Source: Muricea muricata (lineage: Eukaryota > Cnidaria > Anthozoa > Malacalcyonacea > Plexauridae). Taken from it: DNA of 64,000 nt. Positions within the stretch are counted from its first letter, which is position 1; each line of letters starts with the position of its first letter. The DNA is taken from NCBI GenBank assembly GCA_963855995.1, contig OY979723.1:4772176-4836175 (forward strand). The letters are read 5' to 3'. The position numbers and the translations under genes were made by a program. The notes below the pieces were generated by a model. That model was given only the letters and a program-made list of their open reading frames with translations. It made no database searches and was not told where the DNA came from. Shown piece after piece: positions 12,501 through 24,500 of the stretch.

Positions 12501-15500
12501 TATTGCATGGTACGTTACAGTTGGGTGTCATAATACTTCTGTTTAACCAATATATTCAGAAGAAAATTTCTTAGCGTCCACTCACTCGTCGACACAGACA
12601 GATCATATCATTGCTCTGCTTGCACACTCAATGCTTCCAATACTGATTGCTCGAGCAGACAGCTATGCTATCTCACGTGACTTCTTGTGCTCCTGATGAC
12701 ATGGCAGAATCCCAATCAACCATCGACTTACAGGTAAGTCTCGCTTAATTTTCGATTTTATACTCATCTTGTCAGTTTGTTTTTTAAAAACAATTTTAGA
12801 TAGAAAATCGAGGGAAAAGATTAGTGAAATCTACGTGTGTTTTATCACAGATAAAGACCCCTTCACGGCTATGATTCTTTTATGCCTTGCTCATGAATTA
12901 TTATAGAAGTAATGTTTATAGAAAGCATCAGATATTCTGGGAGCTTCGATTCCGCATTACAGACATTCTTTGGAAACGTAGCACACGTACATAAACAGCA
13001 AAACGGTAAAAAACTAACCTTAACATCCGTTCCTTCTGTAGGCGTAAAATTTTCGTAAATATACGACCCAGTGTTGCGCACCTGACTCTGGTCACAATAT
13101 CGACTACTTAGGCTGCCAATTTTACGAAATAACTGTTGGCAACCACCACCAGCATGGGAAGGAAAATATATATAAACATTATGATCTTCAGCGCTTAAAG
13201 GCTTCTCAACAAACGGTTTATGAAAGACCTTGCCATGAACGCGAATTGTATCTTCACTTTCTTGAAAATTAGGATCATCGCAAACATTATTCTCATCTCG
13301 TCTGAGAACAGCGTAGCGAGGCACTGGCACACCAACCCTCTGCAGCTTTTCATATACCTTGTGACTAGAGCAATAGATAGCAAGATTTATGATACTGAGT
13401 AATTAATATGAGACTTCTACAGAGTAAAAGATAACATCCACGCGATGAGCAATAACTATTATATGGCTTTGAAGAATCTTTCATTCTGATTTGTCGACGT
13501 GCGGTCCGTAAATTGCCGTATTCGGACCGGGCTTTTTCCTAGTGTTTTTAAACGCACATTTCACTGCTTGCAATATAGTTATTAATGAAATTGATGTTTT
13601 ACTGATATGTTTAAAAAACTTTATGTTAAAAAAAATAAAGTTTTGCCATGTTCAACTTTTTCGTATTCTAATTAACGAAACCACGATCGACGCCGTTTAA
13701 ATACAAAATGTCACACTAACTCTGAAAATGACAGCGAGCCATATAATAAACAGTTTTTTGACCTCGCTTGATCGGTCTGTGCCGTGAAATAGCGGACTTC
13801 GGTTTTTTTAGTACGGACCTCGCTCGCTCGGTCCGTACTAAAAAACCTCAGTCCGATATTTCATAGTACAGACCTCATGCTCGGTCAATAATCCTTTAGT
13901 ATCTGCAGACAGGAAAACGAGAACGGTTAAAGCAAATTTCAAAATAAAAAAATAAAAGACAAAATTTGACAAGAACAGCTGAAACAAAAACTTTTACCGT
14001 TTTTCAATACTTCTGCACAATAAAAAGCCTCATGAATAACCCCACAAATTTTGTTGCGACATTTCATATTTGTATACAAAGAAAATTGAAAGAAGGCTTC
14101 GAAAATCAAACATTAATACAAATAACAAACTAATTTTTTAACATGCAGTATCTTCAAAATAATTCAGTTGCCAAACGGAGGAAACACTCTTTGCAATTGA
14201 GTCGCTTAACCTTGCAAATTTAGAAGTGGTTGAAATGCCATAATTAACAGCGATAAGGCTTGCTTAACGTATATTCTTATTTCATCTTTTTCAATAGTTT
14301 TCAATCATTAAAAACGGCAGAAAAATTGCTGTTTTTCGCTGGCATCGCCGTGTGCGATCGTACGTTTAACAGTCATGTTGACTATATTATTCGTACAAGA
14401 CAGTACAAGCTTTTTGTTTGTAGTAAGTTTTTTATTCAGGGCCAGCTGCATGTATTCGAAAGTGAGACGGCAACCTGATTCTCAGGGTCTTCACCTCCGC
14501 TACCCGCGCTACGGCGAAGACCCTGACACAGGCTGGTCACGTGGCACCCAAATTTTGGGTGATTGACATTCGTACTTAGCAGGAGTAGATAAAAACACGT
14601 TATCACAAATTATTGTCAAACAACCGACGAAGCGGGAAGTCATCTGACTCTAGAACCGTATCTTTGCTTTCTTTTGTGTTTGCATCACGCTGTTGTAATC
14701 TAAAGGCCTGTTCAAACGAAGCCAACATCATGCAAGATTGTTGGCCCAACAATGTTGCATGATGTTGGACGAAAGCAAGTTTAAAATTAAGCCAACATCT
14801 TCCAACATGGTGTACAAAGGAGGCCAACGTGTTGCATCCAACAATGTTGGGTGATGCTGGACCAACATGTTGGCTTCGTTTGAACAGGCCTTTAGATTAC
14901 AACAGCGTGATGCAAACACAAAAGAAAGCAAAGATACGGTTTTAGAGTCAGATGACTTCTCGCTTCGTCGGTTTTTTGACAAAAATTTGTGATAACGCGT
15001 TTTTACCTACCCCTGCTAAGTACGAATGTCAAGCACCCAAAATTTGGGTGCCACGTGACCAGCCTGTGTCAGGGTCTTCGCCGTAGCGCGGGTAGCGGAG
15101 GTGAAGACCCTGAGAATCAGGTTGGTGACACGGGAGAAACGCAAAATCATAAATAAGCAAACATTTAACGAATTTTATTCCAAATTTACTTTGCCGATTT
15201 TGCAATAGTACAAGATTAATTTCCCCTGCCCTATATCTGCAATACTCGAAATTTTTGAACTGGGATGATCATATTGAATAAAACTGCTAACATGAACTTG
15301 TCCACCAAAGTAGCAAGTAGTAAGAGTATTATCTAGCAGTGCAATTGCAAAATATTGGAATGAATTTTTCTTTATACTGTACTAAGCCGCACTCCAGTGG
15401 CGTCTGAGCTCAGAGTTAGCCATCGTCTCCTACGCGTACGGACCCTGGGTGCGGGGTTGGTTTTTCATTTAAAGACTAGAATTCTATTTTACTGGTTCGC

Positions 15501-18500
15501 TTCAACCCTCTCATCATGAGTGACGCATACAAATAAAATAAGCAGTACATACCGATCGTGAAGTAAATATTGGGATTCCAAGTCGTTAAGTAGAAAGGGT
15601 TTTCGTAACTCGCTGTACTGAATTGCTTTACTTAATGGAAAGCCTAGTGTAAGAAAAGATAAATATTAACAAACTGAGCGCATCAAGCGTCTTGCCTTTA
15701 AAGGACGGAACACAAGAGGCGACAAATCGCTGTAACACGTCGCAGCATTAACGTTTTAAAGTTTGACGCGACCATGACAGCATTGTGTCGCTGCAGTGTT
15801 CAATTTGTTAAACTACCTCATTTGGTTCGTTCATCAAACGTCCAGATGCATACACTGGCTTATAATTTACCAAATGAATGTATTCACCGCCTATAACAAA
15901 CCGTCACCTCATGTCTTGTGACTTTAGAGACATAAAATCACCTGCTTAGCGAAGTGATTTTGTTGCCATGAAGGTATAACACAATTTAAATTATCTAATT
16001 AAAAACTACTAATGTGACAATCAGGAAATTCACGAGTTTTATGCCCAATAAAGTCGTGGTTATCCTGGATATTTATCACAGAAGTCGCAAGTTAACCCAA
16101 ACAAATAATGGCAAATTTCTGATAGAATATTTTAGAAATCCGGTCTAACTAGCACCGGAACATATTTGTCAATACGCTCTGCAATTCTAGGGATCTCGTG
16201 ATCTAACAGACATGCATGACGAACAGACTGATTGTTTGCTTAGTCCTTTACAATTACATAATTTCAATTTTCTTATGCTCTAATTTATAGTGCACCTCAA
16301 TTCTTTGCAGCATACTTTTAATTCAAGCATTTGCAATTTTTCAGAATTATTTCAAGATAATGAAAACTAAATAAACAAACCATGTTTATGCCACTATGTG
16401 CACACAAGATGCGCAGGCCGGATTGAAATCTACATTAAGCTGCTTCCCCAGTTAGCGCATTTCGAAATGCAATCTATATGTAGATCATACGCGCGTGCAA
16501 TATTCCAGACTCGAGAAAATTTTTGAAATTGAAAACGGTTTTGCAGCTTACATTTTTGTGCAACGAATTAACAAATGAGCTTAACGTATTAATTAAGGGT
16601 ATGTTACAGTCTTTTTTGGATTATATCAAATAATGTATGTTATACGAATTCGAAACATGCTTTAAATATTGTTATACAACATTGGAGTGTAGTGTCTCAC
16701 AGTTATCTTATGGACACTAAATTCTATACGCTATCTCTAGTGAAACAAAATTTTGATTAAATTCAGACTATGATTTATTCAATAATTATAATCTGTCATG
16801 AAACAAGATTCGGCATTGAATCGTTTATTTTAGCAACAAAATCTCTGTGAAGACATCAATGTGCTATCATGTGATTAAAACCACTTTCAAATTAGCAACT
16901 TCCTGTCAATTAGTTGCATGTATAATATAAATAATTGTAATTCCCCCCCCCCCCCCAATTGTCCCCGACATTCATTCACGTTAACAGCGTTCGTTCACTT
17001 AACAGACCAGTATCTATGACCTGGTAATTAAATCTTGTTTTGCACTGTCCCCAATGAACTTCATTGAAGGAAAAATCTTGTGTGACACTTGCGAAGATAT
17101 TTCTACTTGGTAAAATAGTCGAGTCGGTCTTCGTGTTTGACCATAGGCGATGTCTTAATCATGGCCGCGCGTACATTTCCGTCACGACCACGTAGTAAAT
17201 TTTCAATTCTATTTTCTTTTGTTGTCGAGGAATCTTATTTTCATGAACCACTACAATGTCTTCATGGCTTATTGAATCTTCTACCAGTTCCTTAATTTGT
17301 GATGTTCTCGTATCTCTGTTAAATATTTCTTACGCCAGCGTTCCCAATACACCAATAAGCCAGTATGGCCTTTATACCCGAACATGGCTAAATGAGAAAA
17401 TTGACGATGCAAAGTCCGTGCAAAGCAAGCAAGGCGTGATCGAGTTGATAAGCTGGGTGGTGAAATTTGTGCATCATTTAAATCAACCATCACGTTCAAA
17501 ATTCTGAGAGGATTTCAAGTAAATTCAAATTTTAAAAGTATGTTGGTCTATTCTGTCAAGCCTCGCAAACTTTATCCTGTTTTCTCTCCTTTGATTTTAA
17601 ACAAACATCCATCCATCGATAATGACGCTTTTATTGACCACCTGTGCACAACCTTTGACCTCGTTCTCAACAAGTACCCAAATTGAAGAAATATATTTAC
17701 TTGGAGATTTAAACAGATGCCCTGTGTCATCTTTACCGACACAATTTACGTTGAAGACAAATCGTGGAAGAAACAACTCGGAAAAAATACTGTCCTTCAT
17801 CTTCACCAATTTTTCGACATATGCGACGCTTCTAAGGTGATCGCACCTACCGGCCTTAGCGACCATAACTTTGTTTTATGGGTTTTACAAAAATACAAGT
17901 CTACGAAGAAATGCAAAGAAATACAAATTCGCCTCGGTAACAATCGTGCAAGCAGCTTTTGGTAGATGCCTAGCGAATTACAACTGGTCTAACTCGTATT
18001 GTACTACACATCATATGAGCAAAAGCTGGAACTTTCTCAGAATGTTTTGTCTATCAACCCAGACCGTTTTTCCCCTGTAAGTAGTCAAGATAAACGACCG
18101 AAATAAGCCTTGGATAACCCCATCATACAAGCAACAATTTCAAAGCAGACAACAAACCTTTTGTTAGAAAGGCGATAACTATATAACCGCACCATTCGGG
18201 AAGGTAAAAAACTCAAATCTGCATTCTTGAAGGTCCATGCCCAGTCCTTCCACTTTCTGGCGTGGTGATGCATCAAGAAAATTATATGTTACGAGAATTA
18301 TCAAGAAAATTATATGCCAGTTCCTCCGTTTTGCTACAGTGAGCGCTAGTGTCGTCATAACTATGTTTAGCGCAATCAGTTGTGAGTTCACCATCGTCAG
18401 AATCAATCAAATAAAGTGGAAATGCAAATCAAAATGTCTTTCTCTTGTAGAATATATAAAATAAAACGTTTTTGTAAAATGTTATCACGCAATTGCTGAC

Positions 18501-21500
18501 GTTAGATGAGGGAGATCTTTTAGACTGGAAAAGTTTACTTGTGATCAGCTATATTTCCGAGTATTTTAATACTATTTTTGATAATAAATTACGTTTCTTA
18601 CGCTGGTGGCAGCGGAAAACGATGGAAGAACAACAAGAGTTCAGGTTAGAAGTTCAAAGACTTATTCACTGGTCGAAGAAGAGATCGTGGAGCAGTTTAT
18701 CAGTGCACACCAAAGAATTGCGTGTTGACGTGAGTCAAAGTGACTTAAAAACCTTGGATAAAGCTGTAAACGTTGCCTTAAGCTTAGAAAGTATCCGTCT
18801 TGCTGAAAATCAAAATAATGCACAAATCAATATCGCGGAAATGGTGGGGAACCATGGCAACGAGAGAGGAACCGCTGGTCTAAATACGGCTGGCACCAAG
18901 GCAGAAGATGAGCCAATACCAGCATGGCCGAAGACATATTTTGATCAGTAAGTGCGCCTATTGGAAAGGATGAATTCTTTGGTCATCAATAATTCCAATC
19001 CCAAACAAAAGATAGCTAACGTTCAGTGCTATAAATGCGGTAAATATGGTCATTACGCTAGAGAATGTCGATCAATTGCACCGAGTCAGGGAAACGCCAA
19101 CAGGGCGGGTTCTCGGTAGAGACACCGCCCGCGTCGCAGAATGTACAAACAGAAACCCCAGAAAAAAGCAAGATAGCCAGTGCAACGGACGACAGCACAA
19201 TATTTGTAAACTGTCGAGTAAACGGATGTTACGTGAAGACTTTGGTTGTCACTAGGGCTGCCGTAACCATTATGAACGAAGATTTACTTGCTCAAATACG
19301 AGCGAAGAAAACAAAAGTTAGGCCGGTAACGAAAACAATTCTCACACCTTTAAACGTCACTGGAAGTGCCGAGTTATGCTAATTGGTGTTGATTACCTAA
19401 AACCTCAACGATGCGCGGTGTATTTTGAAAAAAACAGGTTGAAAATAGGCCAACATGAGGGAAACTTTGTTGTATTCTAACGATCGTAAAGTTTTCCGAA
19501 TTATTATTCCAAAGTCTGTCGTCATACCAGCTCATACAATGCCTACAAATTCATGCAAAATGGAAAATGGATCTGTTCAAAATGGCGAAGCTGGGGTGTT
19601 AGAGCCCACGTTGAGCTTCGAGGAACGTTACAAAACTGGTATATTGAAGGTAGCGGCAAAAATTTAAGACGGGGAGAGCTACCAGTTCGACTCCTCTATT
19701 TAACACCAATGGACAAACCAGAATAAATTTTATTGTAGTCTATGTGATCTTCTATAAACGAAGTAACCGCTGTAAATCTATTTTGTAGACATTGCCCATT
19801 GGTAATCCATTGTATTTATGGTAATCCATTGTATTTATGTGTACATATATTTATTAACAATTCTGCCACAATTTAGATATTCTTATAGAAACATTAATAC
19901 TGAGTCTTGATGCATATCTTTATGCTCGTATAGTGCAAACTCAAACGGTTTAAGAGTATTTTATTAAAGTATTACTATGAGATTTTATTTACGCTCATCA
20001 CTATATTGAATCATCAATTAGCCTGTAAGAATTCCAATCTTGTATAATATAAATACTGTGATTTGGTTTATGGTCATGTCAATATCACCATATTGAGCCA
20101 TGACCCAGTAAGAATTCCAATCTTGTCTCGTATTGATACTAGGAGTTTGGATTTCATTTTCATATCACCATATGCGGAGAGATTGGAACTCTTATGGCAT
20201 CATGGTTCCATATAGTGATACTGGCATGACCATAAATCCAATCTCAGTATTTATATTAGATGAGATTGAAATTTTTACAGCGTCATGGTTCTATATATTG
20301 ATATCAGTGACAAGACCATAAATCCAATGATGCAATGTCGCAGTACTTATACATGATTTGATTGGAATTCTTACTTTGTAATAGTTCCACATAGACAATA
20401 TAATGATATAGACATGACCATATAAATTCAATCTAACAGAATTTATACTAGATGGGATTGGAACCTTTACAGCGTCATGGCTGTATATAGTGGCATCGAC
20501 ATGACCATATAAACCCAATCTTATAGTAATTATGCAAGATGAGATTGGAATTCTCACAACCTAATGGTTCCATACAGTGATGTTGGTATGACCATAATAA
20601 ATCCAATCTCAATGTCTCATTATTTATGCTGGACAAGATTGGGATTATCACAACCTCATTGTTGCATATAGTGATATCAGCATGACTATAATGTAAATAC
20701 TTGTCTAATGTAAATACTATGAGATATGCATTATGGTCATGTTGATATCATTATATTGAACCATGAAGTTGTGAGAATTCCAATTCTGTCTAATATCAAT
20801 ACTGTGAGACTGGATTTATATGGTCATGTTGATACCACTATTATATTAAACCATGAGATTGTGAGAATTCCAATTTTGCCTAATATAAATACTATGAGAT
20901 ATGATTTATTGTCAAGTTGATATCACTATATTGAACCATGAGGTTGTGAGAATTCCTATTTTGTCTAATATAAATACTGTGAGACTGGATTTATATGGTC
21001 ATGTTGATACCATTATATTGAACCATGAGGTTGTGAGAATTCCAATTTTGCCTAATATAAATACTATGAGATATGATTTATTGTCATGTTGATATCACCA
21101 TATTGAATCATGAGGTTGTGAGAATTCCAATTTTGTCTAATATAAATACTGTGAGACTGGATTTATATGGTCATGTTGATACCACTATATTGAATCATGG
21201 AGGTTTTGAGAATTCGAATCTCGTCTAGTATAAATACTATGAGATATGATTTATGGTAATATCATTATTACTATATGGAATCACGACGCCGTAAGAATTA
21301 ACAATTAATTCACAGAATCTCCAAAGGAAGTTTTTCTCTCTCTCCGCACCTCCATACTTTTTAGCCGCCATATTGCCCGCGCTAATTAGTATTTACGGGA
21401 ATCTGGTACTAGATTGTATGTTTCTTGTCGAGATTGTCGAGATTGGTCCAATCTGTCAGTATAATTACTGCGCCTGCCGACCAATCTGAGAGTAATTATA

Positions 21501-24500
21501 CTGGCTAGATTCTTGCGAAACGGGTGTTCATGACTCGAATTTGTGGTGTCACTGTTGGACAGGAAACAACCAGATGTTGTATCAACAAGATGCCGAAATT
21601 CGACTCGCGATCAAATGGCTACAAGACGCAAAACGGCCACCTAGAGAAGAGATTTCAAGCATGGGTCCTACAGCAAAAAAACTTTAGAGTAAATTCGACC
21701 AGATGTGACTCGTTAATGGTCTGCTGCTTCGGTCCTTCGAGAATGAAAAGGGAGATTGTCAATACTTGCAGCTATGCGTGCCGCGAAGTTTAAGAAACTG
21801 GATTTTACACATGACATACCTAGCGCCGGTCATCAGGGCTCTCGCAGATTGAAGGTAGTACTCAAGAAGAGATTTTACTGGCCTAACTGGGAGACGGAAG
21901 TTGAATTACTCTGTAAAAATTGTCGAAAATGTGCTGAACGAAATGTTCAGCATAATTGGCCCACTGTCTAACACTATTAAAGGGAATCGTTAAATATTAG
22001 TCGCCGTTGATTACTTCACAAGATGGCCGGAGACCTATGCTATCCTTAATCAGGAAGCGGGGACAATCGCTCAAAAGCTGGGTATGGGTATGCAGATGCG
22101 GTGTCATCACACATATCAGGGACGAAATTTTTGAAAGTGATGTCTTCAAAGAAATAACCACCATCCTGGGAATAAAGAAAACTAGAACGACACCTCAAGG
22201 CTTCCTCAAGCACTGCTATCGCATCGCTTAACAGTATATAGTTCGACTGGATTTTCTCCTCATCTCCTGAAGTTTGGAAGAGAAACCAGACTTCCGATTG
22301 ACCTAGTGGCGCCTATTATCACAGAAGAAGCACAGTCGACAAGATCGGAGTTCGCCGAATCAATGGAGAAACGTTTCGAAAGAATGTACGAAGTAACGAG
22401 AGCGAATACTCGGAAAACGGGTTATCGGTACAAAGACTATTATGACGCAAAAGCGAAAGAGGCCACATTACAAAATGGGGATAAGGTATGGTTACGCGTA
22501 CCTGTTGTCAAAAAACGCAAGAGTCTGAAATTGTCCCGCCCATGGCAAGGATCTTATACACTTGTAAAGAGAGTTTCAGATGTTATTTACACAATCCAAA
22601 ATAGTATATATCGATCAGTTATCTGAAAATCAACATGGTCAAGGGAATGAAAAACGACACTATGACTAAAGTCATGCAGGGAACGTTAAATGAGGACACG
22701 GGGAATACAGACGATGATGAAGTCGACTGGGTTGTAAAGAGCGCCTGAAGGTGAACCTTGGTACCCTCAAACAGCAGACGATCTCTACCGGCCACTCTAT
22801 TACGAGGCCTTTGATTTGATCACATCGGCCATTACTGAACGCTTTGACCAGCCCAGATTTAAGCTTATGTAAAATTAGACCACTTCTGCTCACATCTAGC
22901 AAATCAGAAAACATTGCTGATGAATTAGCCTATGTGAAGAAGCTTTACCATGAGGATATAAAATTAGAGTTCCTTCTCTGACAACTTTTTCAGATAATGA
23001 TGAGGGATAAAAAACTAGAGTGCTTTCTTGACATTTTAGATGCTGTGAAAACCTTGACCATAACACCAGCGCACTGATTTGTGAAGTAATCACCATTTGT
23101 AAACTTCTTTTACTTAGGGTAAATCTCATCTGGCAATACTCAACACACACAAAACACGAATTGACAATGTTCGAATAGTGCACACGGCAAATGTTTTCGC
23201 ATCAAGAAACGAAAACAGAAAACGTAACTTTGGTATATTTCGTTGCACAATCTAATAAAATCGTCTGAGTGATGGGGGGAAAATTCTGAATAGATTTTTG
23301 AACATGATAATGCCCTTCTATTGAAGCAGAAAGTCTTTTGGTTCTTTCAAACAACTACTTTAACTTGTTTTAACTACAGCACTGTGATTTCGAGCAAGAC
23401 GTTGACTTGTTCTGCCTTGAACCAGTTTGTACCTTTTAGACATCACTACAGACAGGAACTTGAACTGATTATTTCATGTATTTTAGACATCGCCACATTA
23501 GGAAGTGCAAGCAACTGTACAGTTAATTTAATAATCTTCTTAGTTATACAGCACCACGGTAGCAAAACGGAGGAACTGATCAGTTAACATATAATTTTCT
23601 TAATACGGCCACGGCAGAAGAGGGAGGGACTGTCCATAGACCTTCACAGTGACTGACCTGTGTGCCCGACAATCGGCATTTCAATGACCGGGTGCCAATC
23701 TATACGTCTACATATTTGTGCCCCTCGTTTAATTGAGTCATATAAAGAAATTACAGACGAATGATGCCACATATATAATTTCAAATATTTCTTAGTATAC
23801 GCTCAAAAGTGGGCATCACTTTAGGTGAGGAAAAAAAAATGCGCATACAATGTTTTAATTGCACCAGCTAGTGGGGCCCCAATAACCGCAATGATCGGGA
23901 GTTAGTTCCATAAAAGGCCGCGAGGCACATGTCAATAAAGCGATGTAGGCCTTGTTTGTCTTCCTGTCTTCATAGGACAAAGGTGGCATTTTTACGTCAC
24001 ACATACTTGACTTCACACATACTTGACTTCCGGTTTTATTGCCGCCGGGCATTAATACGCGGGCATTAATACTGTTAATGCCCTCGCAGACCGGTCAACA
24101 GTTGAATTTCGCGACTTTCACGTGATCCTCTTTTAACCAATAAGATACTAGAATGAATGAACTTTGACACTTGATATATAATAATTAAAATTGATAACCG
24201 ATTTCAGAATGCTTGTAATTTTTAATATTGGATATGTATTCGACTTTATGACTTTACCTTTTGAGAAAAACGAAATAAGTGCATCGCAAATTGGCCATTC
24301 CTCAACCGGGTGATTCAGTATAACTTCATCAGGAAACACAACTATTTCAAACATCTCAAACTTTGCAAGCCGGTCAAGAATTTCTTTCATAGGTCGAGAG
24401 TGGCTCTAAAATGTAATACATTACAATAGTTATTATAACTGTGTTTTATTGCTTCTCAAAATTTCAAGAAATTTGCTTGTGTTGAGAGAGGTTCTAATTT

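Larger units (their letters stand above)
8095..12755 (+). mobile_element. DIRS-type tyrosine-recombinase retrotransposon
   Basis: A 4.66-kb element with gag-like, RT/RNase H/methyltransferase-like and tyrosine-recombinase frames in DIRS order. The left terminus begins TTCTGCCACGTCATCACTC, and the right terminal repeat (12642-12755) ends CGCTTAATTTTCGA. The two termini share an inverted block (ACTGATTGCTCGxGCAGACAGC). An internal complementary region at 12329-12449 is the reverse complement of the left end followed by the reverse complement of the right end. This is the layout that DIRS elements use to make circular intermediates. No target-site duplication is seen, as expected for recombinase-mediated integration. 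The pol frame has about three frameshifts, so this copy is probably inactive. It sits antisense in PPIP5K intron 4. Confidence 0.93.
5918..13018 (-). other. PPIP5K intron 4 (about 7.1 kb) hosting a DIRS element
   Basis: Bounded by the donor GTTAGT after exon 4 and the acceptor TTAATAG before exon 5. It holds a palindromic MITE (7075-7460) and the DIRS retrotransposon (8095-12755) in the opposite orientation. The stretch 5990-7070 has only a weak hairpin (about 6000-6150). Confidence 0.8.
13365..15552 (-). other. PPIP5K intron 3 (about 2.2 kb)
   Basis: Contains a 131-bp palindrome (13758-13888) and the 654-bp palindromic element (14471-15124). The sequence at about 15385-15460 (CGTACGGACCCTGGGTGCGG) resembles another MITE tip, but no partner was found. 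Confidence 0.75.
15644..24257 (-). other. PPIP5K intron 2 (about 8.6 kb)
   Basis: Between exons 2 and 3. It contains a LINE endonuclease remnant, gag/protease and integrase pieces of a Gypsy element separated by a satellite, and A+T-rich sequence. At 15644-17600 I see only a poly-C run (about 16944-16958) and a weak inverted repeat (about 15667-15814). At 22740-24257 nothing is recognisable. Confidence 0.75.

Noticed and set aside
15385..15460. CGTACGGACCCTGGGTGCGG block resembling a MITE tip
   Set aside because: No inverted partner or duplication was found; the similarity to the 14471 element is weak.
15667..15814. Possible MITE with TTAACAAA ... TTTGTTAA ends
   Set aside because: Only the outer 8-10 bases pair well; the arms are otherwise dissimilar and no duplication is visible.
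17256..17507. 83-codon plus frame and 72-codon minus frame
   Set aside because: No domain or splice evidence; they lie just upstream of a LINE remnant and may be part of it, but I cannot show it.
20726..21092. Open frames repeating [21 protein letters not shown] units
   Set aside because: These are translations of the ~88-bp satellite; the multiple-frame openness comes from the repeat period.
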